NCBI RefSeq assembly: GCF_003116035.1 | Contig: NZ_LGQW01000004.1 | Span: forward strand, 1-52,264 | Length of the DNA stretch: 52,264 bases | From: Azospirillum sp. TSH64 | Lineage (GTDB): Bacteria > Pseudomonadota > Alphaproteobacteria > Azospirillales > Azospirillaceae | Reading direction: 5' to 3' | Part shown: positions 45,944-52,264 of the stretch, piece after piece | Position numbering within the stretch: the first letter of the stretch is position 1 | Layout of the letters: each line of letters begins with the position of its first letter | The notes under the pieces: generated by a model | What the model was told of the DNA's origin: nothing | Databases searched by the model: none | Seen by the model: the letters and a program-made list of their open reading frames with translations, nothing else | Translations under genes and position numbers: made by a program

Positions 45944-46258
45944 ATGGCGACCTCTCTTTCCCTCGACGTAACCCTCGACCTCGGCGACCTCGGCGCCGTC
46001 GATCTCGTCCTCGAGTGCGCCTATAGCCCGGCAACGCGGGACTATTTCGACAAGCCTCTCAGCGTCTATCTGCCGGGCGACGGGGAGGAGATCGAGGTTT
46101 CGCGCATCTTCGTTTGCCGCAACGGAAAGACGGAGCCTGCGCCGGAGATCGAGCTCCTCGTCGAGCGCCTCGGGTTCAATCTCGAGGAGCGTTTCGCCGA
46201 GGCGATCCGCGAGGCGCACGTCGCCAGGAACGCCCCGCCGGAGGATCGCGACGAATGA
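45944..46258 (+). CDS. Hypothetical protein (104 aa)
   Basis: MATSLSLDVTLDLGDLGAVD then LVLECAYSPATRDYFDKPLS. Acidic, beta-rich start and helical end. GGAGAG precedes the ATG. Ends with an ATGA overlap to the next gene. Confidence 0.6.
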   Translation: MATSLSLDVTLDLGDLGAVDLVLECAYSPATRDYFDKPLSVYLPGDGEEIEVSRIFVCRNGKTEPAPEIELLVERLGFNLEERFAEAIREAHVARNAPPEDRDE

Positions 46259-46650
46259 TCCCCGCCCGCCAACCTTACAAGGCGAGCGGGCGATATGCCG
46301 GAGAGGCGGCGCGGGAGGTCGATAGTCCCCGCGCCGGTTACTTCCGGCTCCGGCTCCGGAAGGGGGCGCCATACGTCCCCGCCCGTATCTGGATTGGACT
46401 GCCGCGCGACCCGCTTACCGGGGAGCTCCTCGATCGCTCTTACCGCCCCATCGTCCAAATCGCCAACTTCCCGGCGACGGACGATCCAGAGGAGGTCGCT
46501 CGGGTTTGGCACCACGGCGAGACGATCGACCCGGCGACCTTCGCTTACATGCGGTCCCGCGCCGAATGGGCGCGACTGCATGACCCGGAGGCTCCCGCCG
46601 CGAACCCCCTTCGCCCGGTCGACCTGTCGACCATGCGCCCGCCGTTCTGA
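46255..46650 (+). CDS. Hypothetical protein (131 aa)
   Basis: MIPARQPYKASGRYAGEAAR, then FRLRLRKGAPYVPARIWIGL and RPIVQIANFPATDDPEEVAR with WHHGETIDPATFAYM. A small basic/aromatic domain of unknown function. Coupled to the upstream gene; the next gene starts 26 nt later after a CTAGATCGGA element. Confidence 0.6.
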   Translation: MIPARQPYKASGRYAGEAAREVDSPRAGYFRLRLRKGAPYVPARIWIGLPRDPLTGELLDRSYRPIVQIANFPATDDPEEVARVWHHGETIDPATFAYMRSRAEWARLHDPEAPAANPLRPVDLSTMRPPF

Positions 46651-46656
46651 AACCCC

Positions 46657-46666
46657 CTAGATCGGA
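46657..46666 (+). repeat. Start-associated CTAGATCGGA element (family member)
   Basis: One of 12 copies or close variants that precede start codons, in the same orientation as the gene: 1449-1459 (int), 1585, 34604, 37418, 40169, 42002, 45667, 46657, 48647, 50372 and 51841, plus 2948 with no gene after it. Spacing from the copy to the start is mostly 8-12 nt (20 at 45667). This copy is followed by ATG after 9 nt. Confidence 0.7.
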
Positions 46667-46675
46667 TCAAGCCCT

Positions 46676-47242
46676 ATGGAAACCCCCGGTATCGGACACA
46701 ACAATCCGCCGACGGACGAGGAGCTCCTCCTCGACGAACTGGACTCCGCGATGTTCGCCCATCGCCAGCGTGCCGCCGAGCTCGCCGCGTCCTGCGAGCG
46801 CGCTCCGGAGGCGGTTTTCGACCTCGAGACGGCGACAAAGTCGATCCTCCTCGCTGCGCAAATCGGCGCCTTTCTGTCCAAGGTCGAGGCGGAGCGCAAG
46901 GATCGCAAGGACCCGATCCTAAAGCACGCCGCGACGATCGACGGGTTCTTTAAGGCGCTCGTTGGCGACCTCGAGGCGTCGCGCGACGCCGTCCTCGAGC
47001 GGATCGCCGATTATCAAACCGTGATCGCCGAGGGTCCGGACGACAAGGCGCAAATCCGGACCGACGAGGGTCCGCTCGCGACCTCCTCCATAACCCGGAC
47101 CGTCCGGATCATCGGCCCGGACAAAGTCCCGAGCCACTTCCGGACGATCGACGTCGCCGCGGTTCGCGCCGCCGTCAAGGCTGGCGAGACGGATATCCCC
47201 GGCGTCGCGATCGTCGAAACCCGCAAAGCCCTTATCAAGTGA
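46676..47242 (+). CDS. Recombination-module hypothetical protein (188 aa)
   Basis: Starts METPGIGHNNPPTDEELLLD; the GHNNPP motif is common at the N-terminus of alphaproteobacterial phage proteins next to RecT genes. A central coiled coil (FLSKVEAERKDRKDPILKHA) is followed by RTVRIIGPDKVPSHFRTIDV near the C-terminus. It probably works with the RecT-like protein, whose gene overlaps it. Role unknown. Confidence 0.6.
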   Translation: METPGIGHNNPPTDEELLLDELDSAMFAHRQRAAELAASCERAPEAVFDLETATKSILLAAQIGAFLSKVEAERKDRKDPILKHAATIDGFFKALVGDLEASRDAVLERIADYQTVIAEGPDDKAQIRTDEGPLATSSITRTVRIIGPDKVPSHFRTIDVAAVRAAVKAGETDIPGVAIVETRKALIK

Positions 47243-48609
47243 GTCGCCAAATGCACAACCTCCCGACGATTGCCAACTCGGCGCCGGTCCCCTCGACGAT
47301 CGACATTTTCCTCGACGCCTCGAAATTCAATCAGCTTTGGCGCGTCGCTCAAGCCTTCGCGAGCTCCAACCTCGTCCCGGCGACCTACCGGGGAAAGCCC
47401 GAGTCCTGCATGATCGCGTTCGATCTCGCGAACCGGCTCGGCGTGCATCCGTTGATGCTCATGCAGAATACGACCGAGATCGGCGGTCGCCCCGGTTTCT
47501 ATGTGGAGTTTCTCGCCGCCCTCGCGGCATTCCGCGGCGTGTTTACGGGGCCGATCGACTACATCGTCGAGGGCGCCGCGGACGCGGGCAACCTCAAGGT
47601 TACGGCGGTCGCGACCCTCACGCGGGATGGAAAGGAGCGGCGGGAATCCGTCACGTTGAAGGAGGCGAAGGCAGATGGATGGACCCGCAACTCGAAATAC
47701 CAGTCGATCCCCGAGCAAATGCTCCGCAAGCGCGCCGCCGGGCGCTTGATCGGCCTCTATGCGCCGGAGATCAAATTCGGCTTTCCGACGACGGACGACC
47801 TCGAGGACGCCCTCCTCTCGACGACGGCGATCGTCGTCCCTGAGAGCGCCGAGCCCGTCCGCCCCGAGCCGATGAAGCCGGGCAAGGTCGAGGCGATCGA
47901 CGCGGAGGTCGTCGAGCCGCGCCAAATGGATATCGAGGAGGTCGTCGGTCGCTCGGAGCCCAAGCCCGCCGCTCCCGCGCCTGCCGCCCCGGCTCCCTCC
48001 GCCGCGCCCGCCCCGGCTCCGGCTCCGGCGCCCGCCGCCGAGGACAAGGAATTTCCGGGTTTCATGGTCCGCGATCGTTTCGGGGAGGAGATCACCTTTT
48101 ACGCGAAAGCCGGTGTTCACGCGCAAAAGGCGATCCAAGCCGAAATCGCGAAGTGCGCGACCGTCGACGAGATCGAGGCGGTTCTCGAGCACAACGCCGA
48201 AACGGTCGGCGCTATGTCGGCGGGTTGCGTTGCGAACGTGAGGGACGCCGCCGAGGCGCGGCGCGGAGAGCTCGCCCCCGCCGCTCCGGCGCCGGAGGCT
48301 ACCGAGGAGCTTCCTCCGGTCGAGAAGCCCGCCAGCGAGCCGGAGGGGCTCGAGGATGAGCCCGCCGCCTCGGCGGTCGACGAGAGCCTCCGCGTCCCGG
48401 TCCCGATCAAGGGCGATGGCTCGGTCGATTACGCCGCCCTCTTTGCCAAGCTCAAAGGCGGCGTGACGAACGCGGCCTCCGTCGCGGCGCTCGAGGCGTG
48501 GAAGGCGGCGAATATGCCGACCCTCGAGGATCTGAAAGCGAACGTCCCGACCTGGGCGAAAGCCCTCTCGGACGCCATGCAGAAGCGCCGCGCCGAGCTC
48601 GGCGCCTGA
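47239..48609 (+). CDS. RecT-like ssDNA-annealing protein, C-terminally extended
   Basis: 456 residues. Residues 1-195 carry a RecT-type pattern: FNQLWRVAQAFASSNLVPAT, KPESCMIAFDLANRLGVHPL, MLMQNTTEIGGRPGFYVEFL, SIPEQMLRKRAAGRLIGLYA. A Pro/Ala linker (about 235-265) and a second helical domain with another Pro/Ala stretch follow. RecT anneals complementary strands and works with an exonuclease; a DEDDh exonuclease is 2.4 kb downstream. Start is GTG at 47239 or ATG at 47251; no strong ribosome site at either. Confidence 0.65.
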   Translation: MSRQMHNLPTIANSAPVPSTIDIFLDASKFNQLWRVAQAFASSNLVPATYRGKPESCMIAFDLANRLGVHPLMLMQNTTEIGGRPGFYVEFLAALAAFRGVFTGPIDYIVEGAADAGNLKVTAVATLTRDGKERRESVTLKEAKADGWTRNSKYQSIPEQMLRKRAAGRLIGLYAPEIKFGFPTTDDLEDALLSTTAIVVPESAEPVRPEPMKPGKVEAIDAEVVEPRQMDIEEVVGRSEPKPAAPAPAAPAPSAAPAPAPAPAPAAEDKEFPGFMVRDRFGEEITFYAKAGVHAQKAIQAEIAKCATVDEIEAVLEHNAETVGAMSAGCVANVRDAAEARRGELAPAAPAPEATEELPPVEKPASEPEGLEDEPAASAVDESLRVPVPIKGDGSVDYAALFAKLKGGVTNAASVAALEAWKAANMPTLEDLKANVPTWAKALSDAMQKRRAELGA

Positions 48610-48617
48610 GACGACGG

Positions 48618-48638
48618 GGAGCCGGTCGCCCCGGCTCC
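48618..48638 (+). terminator. Hairpin with C-rich tail
   Basis: GGAGCCGG and CCGGCTCC around TCGCC, followed by a C/T tract and then CTAGATCGAC. This hairpin-then-motif unit recurs before 50393 and 51862, so the two parts may act as one intergenic element. Confidence 0.5.
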
Positions 48639-48668
48639 TCCTTCCCCTAGATCGACGGAATCCTCCCC

Positions 48669-49226
48669 ATGAAAAACGCCTCTCTTGACCTCGTCGGCGG
48701 TTCTGCCGCCGCCCCGTCCCGCCCGTCCGACCTCGCCGAAATCCGCTTCTCGATCTGCAAAGGCGCGAACCCGCGCGTTTCGATCGGCGTCGCAAAGGAA
48801 ATCGTCGACGCCATGCCGTCGACGCCGCGCCGAGCCGACCTCGAGGTCGACGGCGAGGGGCTGGTTTGCCTCCGGTTCGATCCGGAGGGCCGGTTCTCTG
48901 TGATCTCGAGCGAGGGCTCCAACTTCTACTGGATTCAATTCGGCACCGATGCCGCCCCTTGGCCCTGCACGTCGGAAAAGCGCGGCGCGCACACTGTCGG
49001 CGCCGTCGTCCGCGGGCTCGAGGTCGTCTCGACCGCCCCGATCCCCGAGTCCTTTTACGTCGGCGGAAAGCGCCCGGCGCCGATCGCCTCGATCGAGGAA
49101 ATCCGGGCTCGCGTCCTTTGGCTCAATGAACAGATTTCCGCCCGCCGTTTCCGCGGAATGACGATCGAGCCGGTCGTCCGCGACGGCGAAATCCGTCTCC
49201 GCGTCGTCGAGGAGGTCGTCCTCTAA
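48669..49226 (+). CDS. Hypothetical protein (185 aa)
   Basis: MKNASLDLVGGSAAAPSRPS, then AEIRFSICKGANPRVSIGVA, FSVISSEGSNFYWIQFG and IEEIRARVLWLNEQISARRF. Mixed alpha/beta, no recognised motif. TAATG-coupled to the HTH gene that follows. Confidence 0.55.
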   Translation: MKNASLDLVGGSAAAPSRPSDLAEIRFSICKGANPRVSIGVAKEIVDAMPSTPRRADLEVDGEGLVCLRFDPEGRFSVISSEGSNFYWIQFGTDAAPWPCTSEKRGAHTVGAVVRGLEVVSTAPIPESFYVGGKRPAPIASIEEIRARVLWLNEQISARRFRGMTIEPVVRDGEIRLRVVEEVVL

Positions 49227-49462
49227 TGTCCTCCGTTCGCTATCTGGATTTCCGCGCCGCCTCCGCTCGCCTTGCCGAGATCGGCATTACCCGCCCCGAC
49301 GGCTCGCCGGTCCCGGCTGATACCGTCCGGACGTGGGCGGACAAGGGCAAGCTCCCGTTTTTCAAGGGACCGGACAATAAGCGCCGGATCGCCGAGCCGG
49401 AGCTCCTGTCCGCCTTCGCCAAGCTCCAATCCGAGGCGGCGAAACCGTCTCGCCGGAAGTGA
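49226..49462 (+). CDS. MerR-like HTH protein, possible excisionase
   Basis: 78 residues: YLDFRAASARLAEIGITRPD, VPADTVRTWADKGKLPFFKG and NKRRIAEPELLSAFAKLQ form a winged HTH of the AlpA/Xis type. Excisionases are small, basic, of this fold and help integrase reverse the reaction. It is 3 kb from attP on the right, opposite the integrase, so the role is a reasonable guess but other regulators look alike. Confidence 0.6.
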   Translation: MSSVRYLDFRAASARLAEIGITRPDGSPVPADTVRTWADKGKLPFFKGPDNKRRIAEPELLSAFAKLQSEAAKPSRRK

Positions 49463-49473
49463 GGGGGGCAGCC

Positions 49474-49845
49474 ATGCGGCACAACCGCCCCTCTCGCGTA
49501 ACGGTCCCGGCTCGGGCGCACCCGATCGTGCGTTTCATCTTCGCCGAAATGCGGCGCCAGGGAGTGACTTACGTCGAAATGTCCGAGAAATCGGGCCTCG
49601 CACGCGAGACGCTTACCGCATGGCGGACCCGGAACAAGCCCGACCTCGAGAGCCTCGAGGCGGCGCTCGGGGTCTTAGGCTTCGATCTCGGTCCGCTCCT
49701 GCGAGGAGCTCCGGTCGACCTCGGCGGCGAGATCACAGCCTCCGCCGCCGCCCTCGCCGGATACCGGCTCTCCCCCCGTCTCCCCGATCCGGGCGCGCTT
49801 CCCGCTCCCTTTACCTCTCTGACCAAGGACGAGTCCGAAGAATGA
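49474..49845 (+). CDS. HTH DNA-binding protein (123 aa)
   Basis: FIFAEMRRQGVTYVEMSEKS, GLARETLTAWRTRNKPDLES and LEAALGVLGFDLGPLLR form a Cro/C1-type HTH in the first 75 residues; the rest is a Pro/Ala-rich tail. GAGGGGGG precedes the ATG at 49474 better than the GTG at 49459. ATGA-coupled to SSB. Confidence 0.7.
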   Translation: MRHNRPSRVTVPARAHPIVRFIFAEMRRQGVTYVEMSEKSGLARETLTAWRTRNKPDLESLEAALGVLGFDLGPLLRGAPVDLGGEITASAAALAGYRLSPRLPDPGALPAPFTSLTKDESEE

Positions 49846-50330
49846 ACGTATGGACCTTTACCGGGCGCCTCGGCGCCGACGCCGAGCTCCGGACGACGCA
49901 ATCCGGGGAAAAGGTGCTCGGGTTCCGCGTCGCGAACGACGTCGGTTTCGGCGACCGGAAAACAACCCAATGGGTCGATTGCAGCCTTTGGGGGCGCCGG
50001 GGCGAGGCTCTTGAGCCGCACATGAACAAGGGAACGCAAGTCGTGATCTCCGGCGAGGTGACGATCCGCGAGTTTGAGAAGCGCGACGGGACGCGCGGCG
50101 CCGGGCTCGCGGTCCGCGTCGCCGAGGTTTCCCTCGTCGGCGGGCGCCAGGACGGCGACGGAGGCGGACGCCGTGAGGAGCGCCGGGACGACCGCGGCGG
50201 CTATGGCGGCGGAGGGTATGGAGCCCGTGACCGCGAACCGCCGCGCTCCGAGGGCGCTTACGGCGGAGGGTCGCGCCGCCCGCCGGGCGACCTCGACGAC
50301 GAAATCCCCTTTGCGCCCTGCATCCACTGA
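49842..50330 (+). CDS. ssb: Single-stranded DNA-binding protein
   Basis: 162 residues. The OB fold (1-105) shows MNVWTFTGRLGADAELRTTQ, KVLGFRVANDVGFGDRK, TTQWVDCSLWGRRGE and NKGTQVVISGEVTIREFEK. A Gly/Arg-rich linker leads to DLDDEIPFAPCIH. Standard SSB ends in the DDDIPF-type tip that recruits partners; here five residues follow it, which is unusual and may alter partner binding. Confidence 0.93.
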   Translation: MNVWTFTGRLGADAELRTTQSGEKVLGFRVANDVGFGDRKTTQWVDCSLWGRRGEALEPHMNKGTQVVISGEVTIREFEKRDGTRGAGLAVRVAEVSLVGGRQDGDGGGRREERRDDRGGYGGGGYGARDREPPRSEGAYGGGSRRPPGDLDDEIPFAPCIH

Positions 50331-50336
50331 GCGACC

Positions 50337-50359
50337 GGGAGGGGGCTCCGCCTCCTCCC
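50337..50359 (+). terminator. Hairpin after ssb
   Basis: GGGAGGGGGC with GCCTCCTCCC around TCC, 7 nt after the ssb stop and before a C/T tract and CTAGATCGGA at 50372. Confidence 0.5.
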
Positions 50360-50392
50360 TCGGCCTCCCTCCTAGATCGGATCACCCTCCCC

Positions 50393-50974
50393 ATGAACAC
50401 GAACGCCCCGGCGCCGAGCGCCGATCGTATCCCGCGCCATGCCCGCGACCTCCGCCACGCTCTCGCGTCCGAGCTTCCCGAGGTTTGGTCCGGACTAATC
50501 GACTCGCGCGTCGACGCCGTCCTCCGTCGGGAGGTCGCGAAGGTCGTCGACACTGAGACGCGACCGCTCCGCCACGATCTCGCGAACGCCACCCAAGTGC
50601 GGGTTTTCCTCGAGGGGCGGGTCGCCGAGCTCGAGGGGCGCCCCGAGGTTCCGGCGGCGCTCTCGCCCTGGTTCCCGTTCGTCGCCGAGTGCCTTCGCGA
50701 TTACGCCCGGCTCCTCGAGGACGGCGCGATCGACCGCGCCGGGCGCTACCTGTCCCACGATATCGAGAAAGCCGCGGAGACGCTCGAGCGTGCGGTCGAG
50801 CCCGCGGCGCCGGGCGAGGTCTGTAAGGTCTGCGAGGGAATCGGGGAGCTCGTCGTCGGGCTTTCCCTGGAGTCCTGTCGCGCTATCGAGCTCGTCCCCT
50901 GCCATGCGTGCCGAGGCAAGCCGACCGACCCGGCAATCGCCGCCGTCGTCGCCGAGGAGAGGGGCGCGGCCTAA
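50393..50974 (+). CDS. Coiled-coil protein with DnaJ-like zinc finger (193 aa)
   Basis: N-terminal helices (DLRHALASELPEVWSGLIDS, LRREVAKVVDTETRPLRHDL) and a later coiled coil. Near residues 143-176 it has CKVCEGIGELV and CHACRG, the CxxCxGxG / CxxCxG pattern of DnaJ-type zinc fingers. It may act in replication complex handling. TAATG-coupled to the exonuclease. Confidence 0.6.
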   Translation: MNTNAPAPSADRIPRHARDLRHALASELPEVWSGLIDSRVDAVLRREVAKVVDTETRPLRHDLANATQVRVFLEGRVAELEGRPEVPAALSPWFPFVAECLRDYARLLEDGAIDRAGRYLSHDIEKAAETLERAVEPAAPGEVCKVCEGIGELVVGLSLESCRAIELVPCHACRGKPTDPAIAAVVAEERGAA

Positions 50975-51624
50975 TGCCCCGCGTCCTCGCTTTCGACACT
51001 GAGACGACGAGCAAGTATCCGAACGAGGCGCACGTCGTCGAGCTCGCTGCCGTCCTGTACGACGCCGACGGGCGCGAGCGGTCGGTCCTCGACCTCATTA
51101 TCCGCCCCGACGGCTATACGATCCCGGCGGAGACGACGGCGATCCACGGCATTTCGACCGAGCTCGCCCTCGAGGTCGGCGTCCCGCACGCTTTCGCCGC
51201 CTCGGTCTTTAACGCGCTTTGCGACCAAGCCGACGTGTTGGTCGCCCACAATCTGCAATACGACCTCCCGGTTATGGAGCGGCTCTATCGGCTCCTCGGC
51301 AAGCCCCATCGGATGCCGGGCAAAACCGCGCGGTTCTGCACGAAAGTTTGGTCGACGGACATCGTCCAAGTGCCGCCGACGGAGAAGATGAAGGCGGCGG
51401 GGCGCCATCACTGGAAAAGCCCGAGTCTCTCCGAGTGCATGGCGTTCTTTTTCGGCGAGGAGCACGTCGACGCCCATAGCGCCCTACCGGACGCCCGTGG
51501 GTGCGGTCGGGTCTATTGGGAGCTCCAACGCCGCAAGCGCGAGCGTGAGGAGGCGGAGGCGGCGGAGAAAGCCCGCCGAGCGGCGGAGCGCGCCGCCAAG
51601 CGCCAGCCGGAGGCGATCGTCTAA
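50974..51624 (+). CDS. DEDDh 3'-5' exonuclease (DnaQ-like)
   Basis: 216 residues. Catalytic set: D8 and E10 in FDTET, D97 in HNLQYDLPV, H168 and D173 in HSALPDARG, i.e. the DEDDh class. A charged C-terminal coiled coil (REEAEAAEKARRAAERAAKR) follows. It could trim 3' ends to feed RecT-like annealing or remove 3' mismatches. No polymerase domain is attached. Confidence 0.93.
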   Translation: MPRVLAFDTETTSKYPNEAHVVELAAVLYDADGRERSVLDLIIRPDGYTIPAETTAIHGISTELALEVGVPHAFAASVFNALCDQADVLVAHNLQYDLPVMERLYRLLGKPHRMPGKTARFCTKVWSTDIVQVPPTEKMKAAGRHHWKSPSLSECMAFFFGEEHVDAHSALPDARGCGRVYWELQRRKREREEAEAAEKARRAAERAAKRQPEAIV

Positions 51625-51806
51625 TGCGCCTCCGCCTCGCAATCGTCCGGCTCCTCGAGGAGCTCCGCAACGCCCCGCGGACGCGGGTCGAATATACCAA
51701 CGGCTCGACCGAGCGTGTCCTCCTCGAGCGCGATCTCGAGGCGCTCCAAGCGCGAGCCGACGAGGTCCGGCAACTCCTCGACCAAGAGCTCCCGGCCAAG
51801 CGATAG
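51624..51806 (+). CDS. Small helical protein (60 aa)
   Basis: MRLRLAIVRLLEELRNAPRT then a coiled coil (LERDLEALQARADEVRQLLD). TAATG-coupled to the exonuclease. Unknown function; perhaps an exonuclease partner. Confidence 0.6.
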   Translation: MRLRLAIVRLLEELRNAPRTRVEYTNGSTERVLLERDLEALQARADEVRQLLDQELPAKR

Positions 51807-51812
51807 CCCAAC

Positions 51813-51833
51813 GGGGCGGCGCGCTGCCGCCCC
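51813..51833 (+). terminator. Hairpin before the last small ORF
   Basis: GGGGCGGC and GCCGCCCC around GCGCT, then a C/T tract and CTAGATCAAA at 51841. Third example of the hairpin-motif unit. Confidence 0.5.
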
Positions 51834-51861
51834 TCTCCCTCTAGATCAAAGGAAACTGGAT

Positions 51862-51960
51862 ATGACCGAGCTTGTTCTCACTCCCTACGTTCGCGCCCTC
51901 GCCGCCCCGGCGATTGACCTCGAACCGAGGCGGGCGACGCACGCCAGTAACGCCCCATAA
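51862..51960 (+). CDS. Small orphan peptide (32 aa) at the end of the early operon
   Basis: MTELVLTPYVRALAAPAIDL plus a tail ending NAP. AAAGGAAA precedes the ATG. Its 3' end lies in the iteron-like cluster near attP. It may be a real small protein or a by-product of the repeats. Confidence 0.4.
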   Translation: MTELVLTPYVRALAAPAIDLEPRRATHASNAP

Positions 51961-52112
51961 CGCCAGTGTCGCGGCGGAGCCGGGCGGCTTTCTTTCGATG
52001 GATTCGGGGCCACTCGGCTCTATGCCATTTTGTGCCGATTTTGTGGCGCGCGGAGTGACGTAGCGTAACGCCAACTAACGCAAACCTAGGGATTTCAACG
52101 GGTTAGTAACGC
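51948..52112 (+). repeat. Iteron-like TAACGC cluster beside attP
   Basis: TAACGC at 51948, 51958, 52066, 52076 and 52107; neighbouring copies are 10 bp apart, and 31 bp separates the last pair (three turns). The same hexamer, inverted, forms clusters 1 and 2 at the initiator gene. It could be a second binding zone of the initiator or sites for an attP accessory factor. Confidence 0.5.
52027..52045 (+). promoter_or_regulatory. Candidate integrase arm-type site (right)
   Basis: ATTTTGTGCCGATTTTGTG matches the left site at 95-113 at 18 of 19 positions and in the same orientation. It is about 140 bp from the core on the other side. Confidence 0.4.
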
Positions 52113-52186
52113 GGGGATAAAGCCGCTGTTTGCACCATTCCAGCCGCCAAAGTGGGGCTAAGTCCTTGATTTATAAGGAAAAGGAA
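52113..52186. other. attP right arm, no gene seen
   Basis: 74 bp between the last TAACGC copy and the terminal repeat. AT-rich near the end (ttgatttataaggaaaagg). No ORF, hairpin or motif that I can name. Confidence 0.4.
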
Positions 52187-52264
52187 TGGTGCCCAGGGAC
52201 GGAGTCGAACCGCCGACACGGGGATTTTCAGTCTTATTCGAGCCTCCCGGTTTCCAAGGGCTCT
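52187..52264. repeat. Terminal direct repeat / attP copy (right)
   Basis: Identical to 1-78. After the tRNA-Phe-like 47 nt, the sequence continues as the left arm of the phage (48-78) instead of the 5' half of a tRNA gene. The window therefore wraps on itself: this is a repeat of the contig start, not a chromosomal attR. Confidence 0.85.

Overview
The window is the genome of a temperate contractile-tailed phage (myophage morphotype) from a GC-rich bacterium, most likely an alphaproteobacterium. The reasons are GC-rich codon use throughout, a GapR/DUF2312 nucleoid protein (an alphaproteobacterial family), and a 47-nt piece identical in form to the 3' end of a tRNA-Phe at both ends of the window. 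The same 78 bp opens and closes the window. Its inner 31 bp continue phage-specific sequence rather than the 5' half of a tRNA gene. The molecule is therefore best read as a closed circle (or tandem copies) carrying attP next to the integrase, not as an integrated prophage with attL and attR.

Layout. 1-3.0 kb: attP, a tyrosine integrase (minus) and a small plus-strand accessory operon under an operator-bearing promoter. 3.0-34.6 kb, almost all minus strand and read right to left, is the late block: dNMP kinase, small and large terminase, a lambda-type head (W, portal B, protease/scaffold C, decoration D, major capsid E, head-tail connectors), then a P2-type tail in canonical order V-W-J-I-fibres-sheath-tube-E/E'-tape measure-U-X-D, then lysis genes (muramidase, holin-like, overlapping Rz/Rz1-like pair). 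Two plus-strand, AT-richer cargo modules interrupt this block: an RHH-YfbU fusion gene (3.7-4.6 kb) inside the lysis cassette, and a DUF262 + HEPN two-gene module (22.4-24.2 kb) between V and W.

34.6-39.0 kb is an accessory zone with two small HTH operons (plus strand) whose promoters hold palindromic operators in the spacer, and a minus-strand set of small orphan genes including a three-member paralogue family. 39.1-44.6 kb (minus) is an early operon: thioredoxin, membrane protein, GapR, MT-A70 adenine methyltransferase, an O-like replication initiator containing iteron-like repeats, RusA, HNH nuclease and a Cro-like regulator. 44.6-44.8 kb is the lysis-lysogeny switch, with a CI/S24-type repressor on the plus strand. 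45.6-52.0 kb (plus) is a second early operon: RecT-like annealing protein, excisionase-like HTH, SSB, DnaJ-like zinc-finger protein and DEDDh exonuclease. It runs back to attP through another cluster of the iteron-like repeats.

Working together: the CI repressor and its 15-bp operators hold the early operons off. After induction the RecT-like protein, SSB, exonuclease and RusA serve recombination, and the O-like protein probably opens the origin. The late block then builds a lambda-type head on a P2-type contractile tail. The DUF262-HEPN and RHH-YfbU cargo is the most likely place for a poorly described host-defence or toxin function. A repeated intergenic element (a hairpin or C-rich tract, then CTAGATCGGA, then a start codon 8-12 nt later in most copies) marks the early and accessory genes but no structural gene. 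All calls come from reading the sequence and proteins by eye; no database search was run.
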